A stretch of DNA of 20,202 nt, taken from NCBI GenBank assembly GCA_946999385.1, contig CAMQCZ010000026.1, positions 1 to 20,202 on the forward strand. The letters are read 5' to 3'. The position numbers and the translations under genes were made by a program. The first letter of the stretch is position 1. Every line of letters starts with the position of its first letter. The DNA is from an uncultured Lachnoanaerobaculum sp. (lineage in GTDB: Bacteria > Bacillota > Clostridia > Lachnospirales > Lachnospiraceae). Of the stretch, positions 7,364 through 14,352 are shown piece by piece. Below the pieces are notes generated by a model that saw only the letters and a program-made list of their open reading frames with translations, made no database searches and had not been told where the DNA came from.

Positions 7364-8749
7364 TTAACTTGGAGAAAGCTTTTTCTTTATTACATTTATA
7401 TTTTCTAATATAAAATCATCCTTATTTTCAATATTTTTTTCTACATATTTTATTGAGTTTAAAATAGTAGAATGATCTCTATTATTTAAAAATTTTCCAA
7501 TTTCAACAAGTGTAGAATCAGTAAGCTCTCTACATAAATATACAGCAATATGTCTTGGAACAGATATTTCCTTAGGCTTTTTTTTGCTGATAATATCACT
7601 TTTAGGTATATTGAAATGTTGTGCAACTATAGTTACTATAGCTTCGATATTAAGCTTAATAGGAATATCAGGATTTATAAGTCCCTTTAAGGATTCCTGA
7701 GCCATATTAAGATCTATTTTTTTATTATTTAATAATTTACTGGTAGCTATAATTTTATTTAAAGCACCTTCCAATTCTCTTATATTACTTTTTATATGTG
7801 TTGCTATATATTGCAAAACTTCTTTACCTACATATATACCGTCATTTTCCTGTTTTTTTTCTAATATAGCCATACGTGTTTCATAATTAGGAGGCATAAT
7901 ATCTACTGTTATACCCCATTCAAATCTTGATGTAAGACGTTCATCAAGAGTTTTTAAATCTTTTGGAGGCTTATCTGATGATATAATAATTTGCTTTTTT
8001 CTATCATAAAGAGTGTTAAAGGTATGGAAAAATTCCTCCTGTGTACTTTCTTTATTTATAATAAATTGTATATCATCAATCAAAAGCATATCTAAATTTC
8101 TATATTTATCTCTGAATTTTTGAGAAGTATTTGTTCTAATAGATTCTATCAATTCATTGGTAAATTTTTCGCTTGTTACATATAAAACCTTTACCTGAGG
8201 ATTTCTTTCTAAAACTGAGTTTGCAATACTATGCATAAGGTGAGTTTTACCAAGCCCCGGTCCACTATATAAAAATAAAGGATTATATATATCACCTAAA
8301 GATTTTGAAACAGCAAGAGAAGTTGCATGTGCCATTTCATTACTTGGACCTATAATAAAATTTTCAAATTTATATTTTGGATTTATATTAGCATTTTGAA
8401 ATACTTCACTATCAATATTTTTCTTATCATCATTAATAAAAGATGGTATATTAGATCTTTCCATCCTTTTATTATCAAAAATAATATTACATTTAATATC
8501 CAAAACCATATCTATAGAAGCACATAAAATTTTATTGAATTTTGTATCTACATAAGAAATAAAAAAATCGTCTATATCATCAATATTTTTAAAGCTTATA
8601 TGTAAAATCAGGCTTGAATCCTTAGCTTTTTCTAAAAAACAGGGTTCTAAGGGCGTGAGCCATGTTTCATAAGAAATATTACTTATATCATATTCATGTA
8701 AAACATAATTGATTACTTCTTTCCATTTATTTTTAATTACATTAATCAT
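7364..8749 (-). CDS. dnaA: Chromosomal replication initiator protein DnaA
   Basis: AAA+ initiator that binds 9-bp DnaA boxes and opens the origin; 461 aa, normal. Domain I is about 1-90, domain II is a short poorly conserved linker (about 91-125), and the AAA+ core begins near 128. Walker A is GPGLGKTH (163-170), Walker B is LLIDD (222-226) and the sensor/arginine region is LDERLTSRFEWG (268-279). The C-terminal helix-turn-helix carries the signature PRHIAVYLCRELTD (398-411) and NNRDHSTI (422-429), where most family members have GGRDHTTV. AGGTG lies five bases before the ATG. Origin clusters flank it on both sides, and its promoter adjoins a DnaA box, so self-control is likely. Confidence 0.98.
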   Translation of the reverse strand: MINVIKNKWKEVINYVLHEYDISNISYETWLTPLEPCFLEKAKDSSLILHISFKNIDDIDDFFISYVDTKFNKILCASIDMVLDIKCNIIFDNKRMERSNIPSFINDDKKNIDSEVFQNANINPKYKFENFIIGPSNEMAHATSLAVSKSLGDIYNPLFLYSGPGLGKTHLMHSIANSVLERNPQVKVLYVTSEKFTNELIESIRTNTSQKFRDKYRNLDMLLIDDIQFIINKESTQEEFFHTFNTLYDRKKQIIISSDKPPKDLKTLDERLTSRFEWGITVDIMPPNYETRMAILEKKQENDGIYVGKEVLQYIATHIKSNIRELEGALNKIIATSKLLNNKKIDLNMAQESLKGLINPDIPIKLNIEAIVTIVAQHFNIPKSDIISKKKPKEISVPRHIAVYLCRELTDSTLVEIGKFLNNRDHSTILNSIKYVEKNIENKDDFILENINVIKKKLSPS

Positions 8750-8777
8750 ATATACACCTATCTAAGTTAATATATAA

Positions 8778-8806
8778 ATTATAACAAATAAAAAATATAT
8801 AATCAA
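8778..8806 (-). promoter_or_regulatory. dnaA promoter
   Basis: Minus strand: TTGATT (-35, 8801-8806), 17-base spacer, TATAAT (-10, 8778-8783). The predicted start gives a leader of about 20 nt before the dnaA ATG. A perfect DnaA box (8814-8822) ends seven bases upstream of the -35, in position for DnaA to control its own transcription. Confidence 0.7.
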
Positions 8807-8807
8807 T

Positions 8808-9022
8808 AAAAAGTTATCCACAAAATGTGTACAAAAATGTGTATAACTTTTTAAGCTAATGTTATTAACATTTGAATGTTGATAATGTGGATAACTTTTA
8901 TATACAAATGTACATTTAAAAAAATATGTAATAATAAATATTTTGTACTATTTTATGATAATATATAGCTATAAAAAAACATAAAATCTACATACTTATT
9001 AACATTAAAAAATTGTGGAAAA
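8808..9022. other. oriC DnaA-box cluster upstream of dnaA
   Basis: This gap has two perfect DnaA boxes: TTATCCACA at 8814-8822 (plus) and its complement at 8886-8894 (minus). Variants with one mismatch are TTATACACA (8838-8846, minus), TTATCAACA (8877-8885, minus, directly abutting the perfect box) and TTTTCCACA (9014-9022, minus). TTGTACACA (8826-8834, minus) is weaker. TTATTAACA occurs twice (8862-8870, 8996-9004) with two mismatches. The region is extremely AT-rich and is where leftward and rightward genes diverge. It pairs with the dnaA-dnaN cluster to make a bipartite origin. The extent is defined by the outer recognisable boxes; the whole gap is 8750-9073. Confidence 0.9.
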
Positions 9023-9073
9023 AATTTTTTTTATGTATTATAATTTATGTTCAGAATATGTGGAGGAAAAAAA

Positions 9074-9700
9074 ATGGATATAAAAAGAAAAAATGATATT
9101 TTTGAAATGGTATTATTATCTATTTTTATGACTATAATATTAATTCAAGCTGTAATTCCTATGTTGGGTTATATACCTCTTGGTATTATGAATGCTACAA
9201 TTATTCAGGTAACTGTAGCAATAGGTGCAATATTATTAGGAAGAAAAAAAGCTTGTATGCTCGGACTTTTTTTTGGACTTACAAGTATGTGGAAAAACAC
9301 ATTTATGCCAAATCCTACAAGCTTTGTATTTTCACCATTTGTGATAGGTCCAAGTTCTATTCAGGGAGATTTTAGAAGTGTTATAATATGTTTATTTCCA
9401 AGAATTATGGTCGGTTTAGTTGCAGCTTATGTATATCTATTATTAAGAAGGATGAAAAAGAAAAATCTTGCATTAATATTTTCAGGTTTATTATCATCTC
9501 TTACAAACACTATTTTAGTAATGTCATTAATATTTATTTTGTATGGAAAAGAATATGCAAAGGCTACAAATAAAATAGTAAGCTCATTGCCATACATAAT
9601 AATAGGAATAATAGGAACACAGGGGATACTTGAAGCTGTTGTCAGTTCCGTATTATGCCTTATAATAGGTAATATTTTATTAAAGGCTTTAAATAAATAA
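9074..9700 (+). CDS. ECF transporter S component, substrate unknown
   Basis: Hydrophobic 208-aa protein with about six membrane segments, resembling the substrate-binding (S) subunits of energy-coupling-factor vitamin importers. Supporting features are the length, ATIIQVTVAIGAILLGRKKA (41-60), the PTSFVFSPF motif (81-89) and FPRIMVGLVAA (108-118). These fit the broad family that includes pantothenate and riboflavin S components, but I cannot name the substrate. Such proteins share a separate EcfA/EcfA'/EcfT module, which is not in this window. The start at 9074 is chosen over an in-frame ATG at 9047 because GGAGG (9062-9066) sits seven bases before it. It lies alone between oriC and rpmH, an unusual place. 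A TATAAT at 9039-9044 may be its -10, but no -35 is well spaced. Confidence 0.8.
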   Translation: MDIKRKNDIFEMVLLSIFMTIILIQAVIPMLGYIPLGIMNATIIQVTVAIGAILLGRKKACMLGLFFGLTSMWKNTFMPNPTSFVFSPFVIGPSSIQGDFRSVIICLFPRIMVGLVAAYVYLLLRRMKKKNLALIFSGLLSSLTNTILVMSLIFILYGKEYAKATNKIVSSLPYIIIGIIGTQGILEAVVSSVLCLIIGNILLKALNK

Positions 9701-9709
9701 ATGTAATAC

Positions 9710-9738
9710 TTGACTAAAATGCTTAGTTTCATTATAAT
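9710..9738 (+). promoter_or_regulatory. rpmH promoter
   Basis: TTGACT (9710-9715), exactly 17 bases, TATAAT (9733-9738): 11 of 12 consensus bases. It begins nine bases after the ECF gene stop and would give a leader of about 45 nt before rpmH. It should drive rpmH, and rnpA by read-through. Confidence 0.88.
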
Positions 9739-9791
9739 TACGAGGAGTATCCTGAAAATGGAGTATTTTATTAAAAAGGAGGTGCATATTT

Positions 9792-9926
9792 ATGAAGATG
9801 ACATTTCAACCAAAGAAAAGATCAAGATCAAAGGTTCACGGATTTAGAGCCAGAATGTCTACTCCGGGTGGAAGAAAAGTTTTAGCTGCAAGAAGGGCAA
9901 AAGGAAGAGCAAAATTATCGGCATAA
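9792..9926 (+). CDS. rpmH: 50S ribosomal protein L34
   Basis: The 44-aa reading frame (MKMTFQPKKRSRSKVHGFRA, then RMSTPGGRKVLAARRAKGRA, ending KLSA) is the complete, highly basic L34 protein of the large ribosomal subunit. Every hallmark is present: TFQPKKR, the HGFRARM turn and the GGRKVLAARRAKGR helix. A very strong AGGAGGTG site (9777-9784) sits seven bases before the ATG. It is preceded by a near-consensus promoter and followed by a small hairpin before rnpA, as expected for a gene needed in far larger amounts than rnpA. Confidence 0.97.
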   Translation: MKMTFQPKKRSRSKVHGFRARMSTPGGRKVLAARRAKGRAKLSA

Positions 9927-9946
9927 TAGCTGTCGAAAATATTTAA

Positions 9947-9974
9947 AGGCAGTCTTTAGGCTGTCTACTTTTTT
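9947..9974 (+). terminator. Weak terminator or attenuator between rpmH and rnpA
   Basis: A 6-bp stem with one G-U pair (AGGCAG / CTGTCT, 8-base loop) is followed two bases later by six T. It lies in the 65-bp gap between rpmH and rnpA. The stem is short, so it probably ends only part of the transcripts and lowers rnpA relative to rpmH (inference). Confidence 0.5.
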
Positions 9975-9991
9975 ATAATAAAGGAAAAAAA

Positions 9992-10321
9992 ATGAAAAAT
10001 TTTCCATCTTTAAAAAAGAATGTCGAATTTCAAGTAGTTTATAATAATGGAAAAGTCTACGGAAATAAGTATTTGGTAATGTATGTTCTAAATAATAATA
10101 AAAAATACAACAGGCTTGGTATATCTATTTCAAAGAAGGTTGGAAATAGTGTTATAAGACATAAAAAGACAAGAATTTTAAGAGAGATATTTAGATTAAA
10201 TAAGATAAAGACAGCATATGATATTATTGTTATTATTAGAATGAATGCAAAAAATTCGGATTATAATGATATTGAAAAAGCATATTTACATTTATTAAAA
10301 TTACATAAGCTTAATTTGTAA
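9992..10321 (+). CDS. rnpA: Ribonuclease P protein component
   Basis: Basic 109-aa protein subunit of RNase P, which helps the catalytic RNA cut 5' leaders from tRNA precursors such as the tRNA-Ser in this window. The fold markers are present: an early Phe-rich segment (EFQVVYNNGK), RLGISISKKVGNSV (41-54) and the basic helix RHKKTRILREIFR (56-68). The family signature in that helix is usually RNRxKR; here it reads RHKKTR, so both the Asn and the second-last Lys differ. AAGGA lies upstream of the ATG. Position after rpmH is the near-universal one. A 16-bp hairpin directly after the stop ends the unit. Confidence 0.95.
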   Translation: MKNFPSLKKNVEFQVVYNNGKVYGNKYLVMYVLNNNKKYNRLGISISKKVGNSVIRHKKTRILREIFRLNKIKTAYDIIVIIRMNAKNSDYNDIEKAYLHLLKLHKLNL

Positions 10322-10358
10322 AAAGTTTTAAATTAGTTATATAATTTAAAGCTTTTTA
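10321..10358 (+). terminator. Intrinsic terminator after rnpA
   Basis: A 16-bp stem with one T-G wobble (AAAAAGTTTTAAATTA paired with TAATTTAAAGCTTTTT), with a 6-base loop, starts inside the rnpA stop codon. The T-run is part of the 3' arm. It separates rpmH-rnpA from yidD onward. Confidence 0.7.
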
Positions 10359-10531
10359 GTGTTACTATTAATATCTTGTTTTATAATAAAATTATATGGC
10401 TTTTAAAATTTATTTTCATTTAATATAGAGCTTTTCAAGTGTTATTAATTATTCTTTTTTTCTTGTAATAATATCATTTATATAGTAAAATTAGTAATTG
10501 ATTAAATATTAAGATATTTTTAAGAGGTTAT
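10359..10531 (+). promoter_or_regulatory. rnpA-yidD gap with candidate yidD promoter at 10463-10491
   Basis: TTGTAA (10463-10468), 17 bases, TAAAAT (10486-10491) is a fair housekeeping promoter about 40 bases before yidD. It is a single match in very AT-rich DNA, so confidence is moderate. The terminator after rnpA supports the need for a promoter here. The gap also holds two loosely similar copies of a GCTTTT..AGTGTTA..TATTAAT-like stretch (about 10351-10373 and 10429-10453). I see no gene in it. Confidence 0.45.
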
Positions 10532-10747
10532 ATGTTTAAAACAGCATTTATATTTTTGATAAAATTTTATCAAAAATATATTTCTCCAATGAAATGGAGG
10601 ACACATTGTATATATACACCTACTTGTTCTGCTTATGCAATAGAAGCTATTGAAAAACATGGTGTTTTTAAAGGTACTTTATTAGCAATATGGAGAATAA
10701 TCAGATGTAATCCATTTTCTAAAGGAGGATATGATCCTGTACCATAA
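10532..10747 (+). CDS. yidD: Membrane protein insertion efficiency factor YidD
   Basis: Small 71-aa protein that matches the family almost end to end: an amphipathic N-terminal helix (FIFLIKFYQKYISPM), CIYTPTCSAYAIEAI (26-40), the KHGVFKG segment (42-48) and RCNPFSKGGYDPV (58-70). The three conserved cysteines are C26, C32 and C59. The family associates with the inner membrane face and helps the YidC/Sec insertion pathway, which fits yidC starting 18 bases downstream. AGAGG lies four bases before the ATG. Start and length agree with the family. Confidence 0.96.
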   Translation: MFKTAFIFLIKFYQKYISPMKWRTHCIYTPTCSAYAIEAIEKHGVFKGTLLAIWRIIRCNPFSKGGYDPVP

Positions 10748-10765
10748 AATTTTGGAGGAAAAAAT

Positions 10766-12019
10766 TTGGAAATTACACTTTTAACTAAATCAACAATACC
10801 TATAATAGGTCATGTAGCCCTAATTCTCGGCTATATTATGGACTACATATTTAAATTTACTTCTTTATTTGGAGTAATTAATATAGGATGGAGTATAATT
10901 ATATTTACAATAATAATAAATTTACTTATGCTTCCACTTACAATTAAACAACAAAAATCTTCAAAGCTTATGTCTGTTATGCAGCCTGAGATACAAGCTA
11001 TACAAAAAAAGTATAAGGGTAAAAAGGATCAGGAATCCATGATGAAGCAGCAAACGGAAATGAAGGCTGTTTATGATAAATATGGAACAAGTATGACAGG
11101 AGGATGTGTACAGCTTCTTATTCAAATGCCTATACTATTAGCATTATATCAGGTAATATTAAAAATTCCTGCATATGTAAGTGTAGTCAGAATTTATTTT
11201 GAAAATATAGCAGTGCCTCTTATGAAAGAAAGTGATTGGACTGTTAAGCTGGCCCCTATAGCTAAATCACTCAGAATGCCTATTGAGAAGGTTAAATATG
11301 ATGATATAGGTAATGTAATAGATTTATTATATAAATTCACACCGAAAAATTGGGATGAATTAGCTAAGCTTTTTCCTGATATGTCCAAGGTATTAAGTGA
11401 GAATATTCATAATATCTATAATATGAATATGTTTTTTGGAATTAATTTATCTATTGCACCATGGCAGGGACTTAGCAATATAAGTATAGCTTGGATTATA
11501 CCTATACTTGCAGGTATAACACAGTGGTATTCGACTGTACTTATGATGAAAAATCAACCAAGTAATGATGATTCACCTATGTCGCAGCAAATGAAGTCGA
11601 TGAATACTATAATGCCGCTTATGTCAGTTTGGTTTTGCTTTACCTTACCATCAGGAATAGGTTTATATTGGATTGCTTCAGCAATAGCACGTATTATTCA
11701 GCAAATAGCAATAAATAAGCATTTGGATAATATAGATATAGATGAAATGATTAAAATCAATTTAGAGAAAAATAATGAAAAAAGAATAAAGAGAGGCTTA
11801 GCACCTCAGACGATAGATAAAAATGCTTTTATCAGAGCTAAAAAAGAAGAAGAAAAAAGAATAAATCAAGAAGCCTTAAAAGAAGAAAATAAAGAAGCTA
11901 GAGAAAAAAGAATGATTGATTCTACACAATATTATCAAAAAAATGCAAAAAAAGGCTCATTGGCGTCAAAAGCAAATATGGTTGCTATGTATAATGAAAA
12001 AAATGAAAAGAAGAAATAG
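10766..12019 (+). CDS. yidC: Membrane protein insertase YidC/Oxa1
   Basis: Insertase that places membrane proteins in the bilayer, alone or with Sec; 417 aa. The start codon is TTG, set by GGAGG seven bases before it. Core membrane segments lie at about 37-60, 112-135, 235-262 and 283-312, with the charged hairpin SKLMSVMQPEIQAIQKKYKG (66-85) between the first two. Motifs: LPLTIKQQ (56-63), GGCVQLLIQMPILLALYQV (112-130) and LPSGIGLYWIASAI (294-307). It lacks the lipoprotein cysteine of the Bacillus homologues. N52 stands where most YidC proteins have the conserved groove arginine. A long basic cytoplasmic tail (about 320-417) probably contacts ribosomes. Sequence style resembles Lachnospiraceae YidC (from memory). 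Confidence 0.95.
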   Translation: MEITLLTKSTIPIIGHVALILGYIMDYIFKFTSLFGVINIGWSIIIFTIIINLLMLPLTIKQQKSSKLMSVMQPEIQAIQKKYKGKKDQESMMKQQTEMKAVYDKYGTSMTGGCVQLLIQMPILLALYQVILKIPAYVSVVRIYFENIAVPLMKESDWTVKLAPIAKSLRMPIEKVKYDDIGNVIDLLYKFTPKNWDELAKLFPDMSKVLSENIHNIYNMNMFFGINLSIAPWQGLSNISIAWIIPILAGITQWYSTVLMMKNQPSNDDSPMSQQMKSMNTIMPLMSVWFCFTLPSGIGLYWIASAIARIIQQIAINKHLDNIDIDEMIKINLEKNNEKRIKRGLAPQTIDKNAFIRAKKEEEKRINQEALKEENKEAREKRMIDSTQYYQKNAKKGSLASKANMVAMYNEKNEKKK

Positions 12020-12030
12020 GGAGAATTCAA

Positions 12031-12903
12031 ATGGATAAAATTAGGATAGTTGCAAGGTCTTATGATGATGCTATTAATGAAGCTATTCTTAAGCTTGAAA
12101 CAACAAGTGATAATATGATTATTGAAGTAGAAGAAGAAGGCAACAGCGGTTTTTTAGGTTTATTTTCTAAGCCTTGGATTTTAAATATATCTAAAAAAGA
12201 AAATTCTGATACAAATATTAATAATATTAATACTACAACTAATGCTGATAATATAAATAATAAAAAAGTCCAACAAACAAAGCAGACAAAAGAAGATAGA
12301 AGAGAAAAAGAATTAAAAGAAATAAGAAAAGAAAGAGAAATTAGAGAATTAAAAAGACAGAAAGAATTAAGAGAAGAAGCAGAAGTAAAAGAATTAATAA
12401 AGACAATGGATATTGATAGTATCAAATCAAAGGCTAAAATATTTTTGGATAATATTTTAAAGGAATTTGATATTCATGCTGATTACGAATTTGTTATAGA
12501 AGGTATTAATTTTATGATTAATATGAATAGTTCAGATGAAATGGGTATTATAATCGGTAAGAGAGGTCAAACCTTAGATGCTATACAATATTTATTAAAT
12601 TTACATATAAATAAAAATTTCGGCTCTTATTTTAGAGTAAAGTTAAATACTGAAAATTATAGGGAAAAAAGACAGGAAAAATTAAGTAACTTAGCAATAA
12701 ATATTGCTAAAAAGGTTAAAAATTCAAAAAAGGCAGTTAAGCTTGAGCCTATGAATCCTTATGAAAGAAGAATTGTTCATAATGCACTTCAAATGGATAA
12801 ATATATATTTACTAAGAGTGAAGGTGTTGAACCATTCAGATATGTAGTAATTTTACCTAGAAATAATTATGATAATAGAAGAAAAAGTAGAAATATAAAA
12901 TAA
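12031..12903 (+). CDS. jag: Jag/KhpB RNA-binding protein (Jag_N-KH-R3H)
   Basis: RNA-binding protein of 290 aa encoded just after yidC (11-bp gap), the classic spoIIIJ-jag pairing. The Jag N-terminal domain is 1-55, ending in GNSGFLGLFSKP (37-48). A low-complexity linker (about 56-122) is Asn/Thr-rich and then a charged Lys/Glu/Arg run likely to form a long helix. The KH domain (about 140-205) has the loop GIIIGKRGQTLDAIQYLLNL (172-191). The R3H domain ends the protein with ERRIVHNAL (245-253), which includes the Arg-x3-His signature (R246-H250). Relatives affect cell elongation, division and membrane-protein biogenesis through RNA binding; direct targets here are unknown. The linker codons are almost all purines (about 12290-12400). 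Confidence 0.94.
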   Translation: MDKIRIVARSYDDAINEAILKLETTSDNMIIEVEEEGNSGFLGLFSKPWILNISKKENSDTNINNINTTTNADNINNKKVQQTKQTKEDRREKELKEIRKEREIRELKRQKELREEAEVKELIKTMDIDSIKSKAKIFLDNILKEFDIHADYEFVIEGINFMINMNSSDEMGIIIGKRGQTLDAIQYLLNLHINKNFGSYFRVKLNTENYREKRQEKLSNLAINIAKKVKNSKKAVKLEPMNPYERRIVHNALQMDKYIFTKSEGVEPFRYVVILPRNNYDNRRKSRNIK

Positions 12904-12919
12904 CAATAAGCCTTGTGAA

Positions 12920-12961
12920 AGAGGGCTGTTGATTACATAATGTATCAATAGCTCTTTTTTT
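12920..12961 (+). terminator. Intrinsic terminator between jag and mnmE
   Basis: A long stem (AGAG..CTGTTGAT.ACA paired with TGTATCAATAGCTCT, with small bulges and one G-U pair) is followed directly by a run of seven T. The T-run ends only 19 bases before the mnmE start, leaving little room for a promoter after it. mnmE must therefore be read through this signal, or transcribed from a promoter inside jag. Confidence 0.8.
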
Positions 12962-12980
12962 ATTAAATTTTGGAGGAAAT

Positions 12981-14351
12981 ATGTTAAAAAATGAAACAAT
13001 AGCCGCAATAGCAACAGGTCTTACCAATGCAGGAATAGGTATAATAAGGGTTAGCGGTTTTAATGCTATTGAAATAGTTGATAAAATATTTAGTACAAAA
13101 GGTGGACTTAAAAATAAAGAAAGCCATACTATAAGCTATGGATATATCAAAGAAAATAATGAAAAAATTGATGAAGCTTTAGTAATGTTAATGAAGGCAC
13201 CAAGAACATATACCGGTGAAGATACGGTTGAAATAAATTGTCATGGTGGAATTATAGTATTAAAAAAAATATTGAAATTGGTATTGAAGGCAGGAGCAAG
13301 ACTTGCAGAGCCCGGTGAATTCACTAAGAGAGCATTTTTGAATGGAAAAATAGATTTAACCAAGGCTGAAGCAGTTATTGATATAATAAATTCTAAAAAT
13401 GAATATGCTTTAAAATCAAGTATGAGTCAATTAAATGGCAATATAAGAAAAAAAATATCACAAATGAGAGAAAAATTATTAAATGAAATAGCATATATAG
13501 AATCTGCACTTGATGATCCTGAAAATTATAGCCTGGATAGCTATAATGAAAAATTAGAAAAAATAATAATGCCTTTAATTATTGAAATAGATAAATTGAT
13601 AAATAGCTTTAGTAGTGGAAAAATAATAAAAGAAGGAGTTGAAGCTGTAATAATAGGAAAGCCTAATGCCGGAAAATCCTCTTTATTAAATTTATTATTA
13701 AATGAAGAAAGAGCTATAGTTAGTGATATAGAAGGTACGACAAGAGATATAATAAGAGAATATGTAAGACTTGGCGATATAAGCTTAAATATAGTAGATA
13801 CAGCAGGAATAAGAGATACTAAGGATGATATAGAAAAAATAGGAGTTAATAGGGCAAAAGAAGCTTTAGATAAGGCAGACTTAGTTTTATTATTAATTGA
13901 TAGCAGTAAAAAATTAAGTGAAGATGATTTTGAATTATTTAAAAATATAGAAGATAAAAAAGCTATAGTCCTTTTAAATAAAGCTGATAAGGATATGCTT
14001 GTTGATGAAGATGAAATAAAAAAATATACTGATAAAAAAGCTATAATTTTTTCTACAAAAGAAGAAATTGGAAGAAAGACTTTAGAAAAAGAAATAAAGA
14101 ATATGTTTTATAAAGGTGATATTGATTTTAATGATCAAATATATATAACAAATGAAAGACATATAGAAGCTTTAAATAATACAAAGGAAGCTTTAAAAAT
14201 GGTGATTGACAGTATTTCTAATTCTTTACCTGAAGATTTTTATTCTATTGATATGCTTAATGCTTATGAATATTTAGGTAATATATTAGGTGAATCTATA
14301 GATGAGGATTTAGTAAATAAAATATTTGATAAATTTTGTATGGGGAAATAA
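12981..14351 (+). CDS. mnmE: tRNA modification GTPase MnmE
   Basis: GTPase that with MnmG installs the cmnm5 group on wobble U34 of certain tRNAs; 456 aa, normal. The N-terminal tetrahydrofolate-binding domain (about 1-118) contains APRTYTGEDTVEINCHGG (73-90). A helical domain brackets the inserted G domain: G1 GKPNAGKS (226-233), TTRD (253-256), DTAG (273-276) and NKAD (333-336). The protein ends CMGK (453-456), the family's C-terminal C-x-G-K motif with Met in place of the usual Ile/Leu. GGAGG precedes the ATG. mnmG starts one base after its stop, so the two partner proteins are translationally linked. Confidence 0.97.
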   Translation: MLKNETIAAIATGLTNAGIGIIRVSGFNAIEIVDKIFSTKGGLKNKESHTISYGYIKENNEKIDEALVMLMKAPRTYTGEDTVEINCHGGIIVLKKILKLVLKAGARLAEPGEFTKRAFLNGKIDLTKAEAVIDIINSKNEYALKSSMSQLNGNIRKKISQMREKLLNEIAYIESALDDPENYSLDSYNEKLEKIIMPLIIEIDKLINSFSSGKIIKEGVEAVIIGKPNAGKSSLLNLLLNEERAIVSDIEGTTRDIIREYVRLGDISLNIVDTAGIRDTKDDIEKIGVNRAKEALDKADLVLLLIDSSKKLSEDDFELFKNIEDKKAIVLLNKADKDMLVDEDEIKKYTDKKAIIFSTKEEIGRKTLEKEIKNMFYKGDIDFNDQIYITNERHIEALNNTKEALKMVIDSISNSLPEDFYSIDMLNAYEYLGNILGESIDEDLVNKIFDKFCMGK

Positions 14352-14352
14352 A

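Noticed and set aside
8859..8871. Palindrome ATGTTATTAACAT in the origin
   Set aside because: It is short and AT-only. It may be a degenerate DnaA box pair, but is not distinguishable from chance.
9427..9732. Minus-strand frame opposite the ECF gene
   Set aside because: It is the shadow of a hydrophobic gene and has no recognisable domain.
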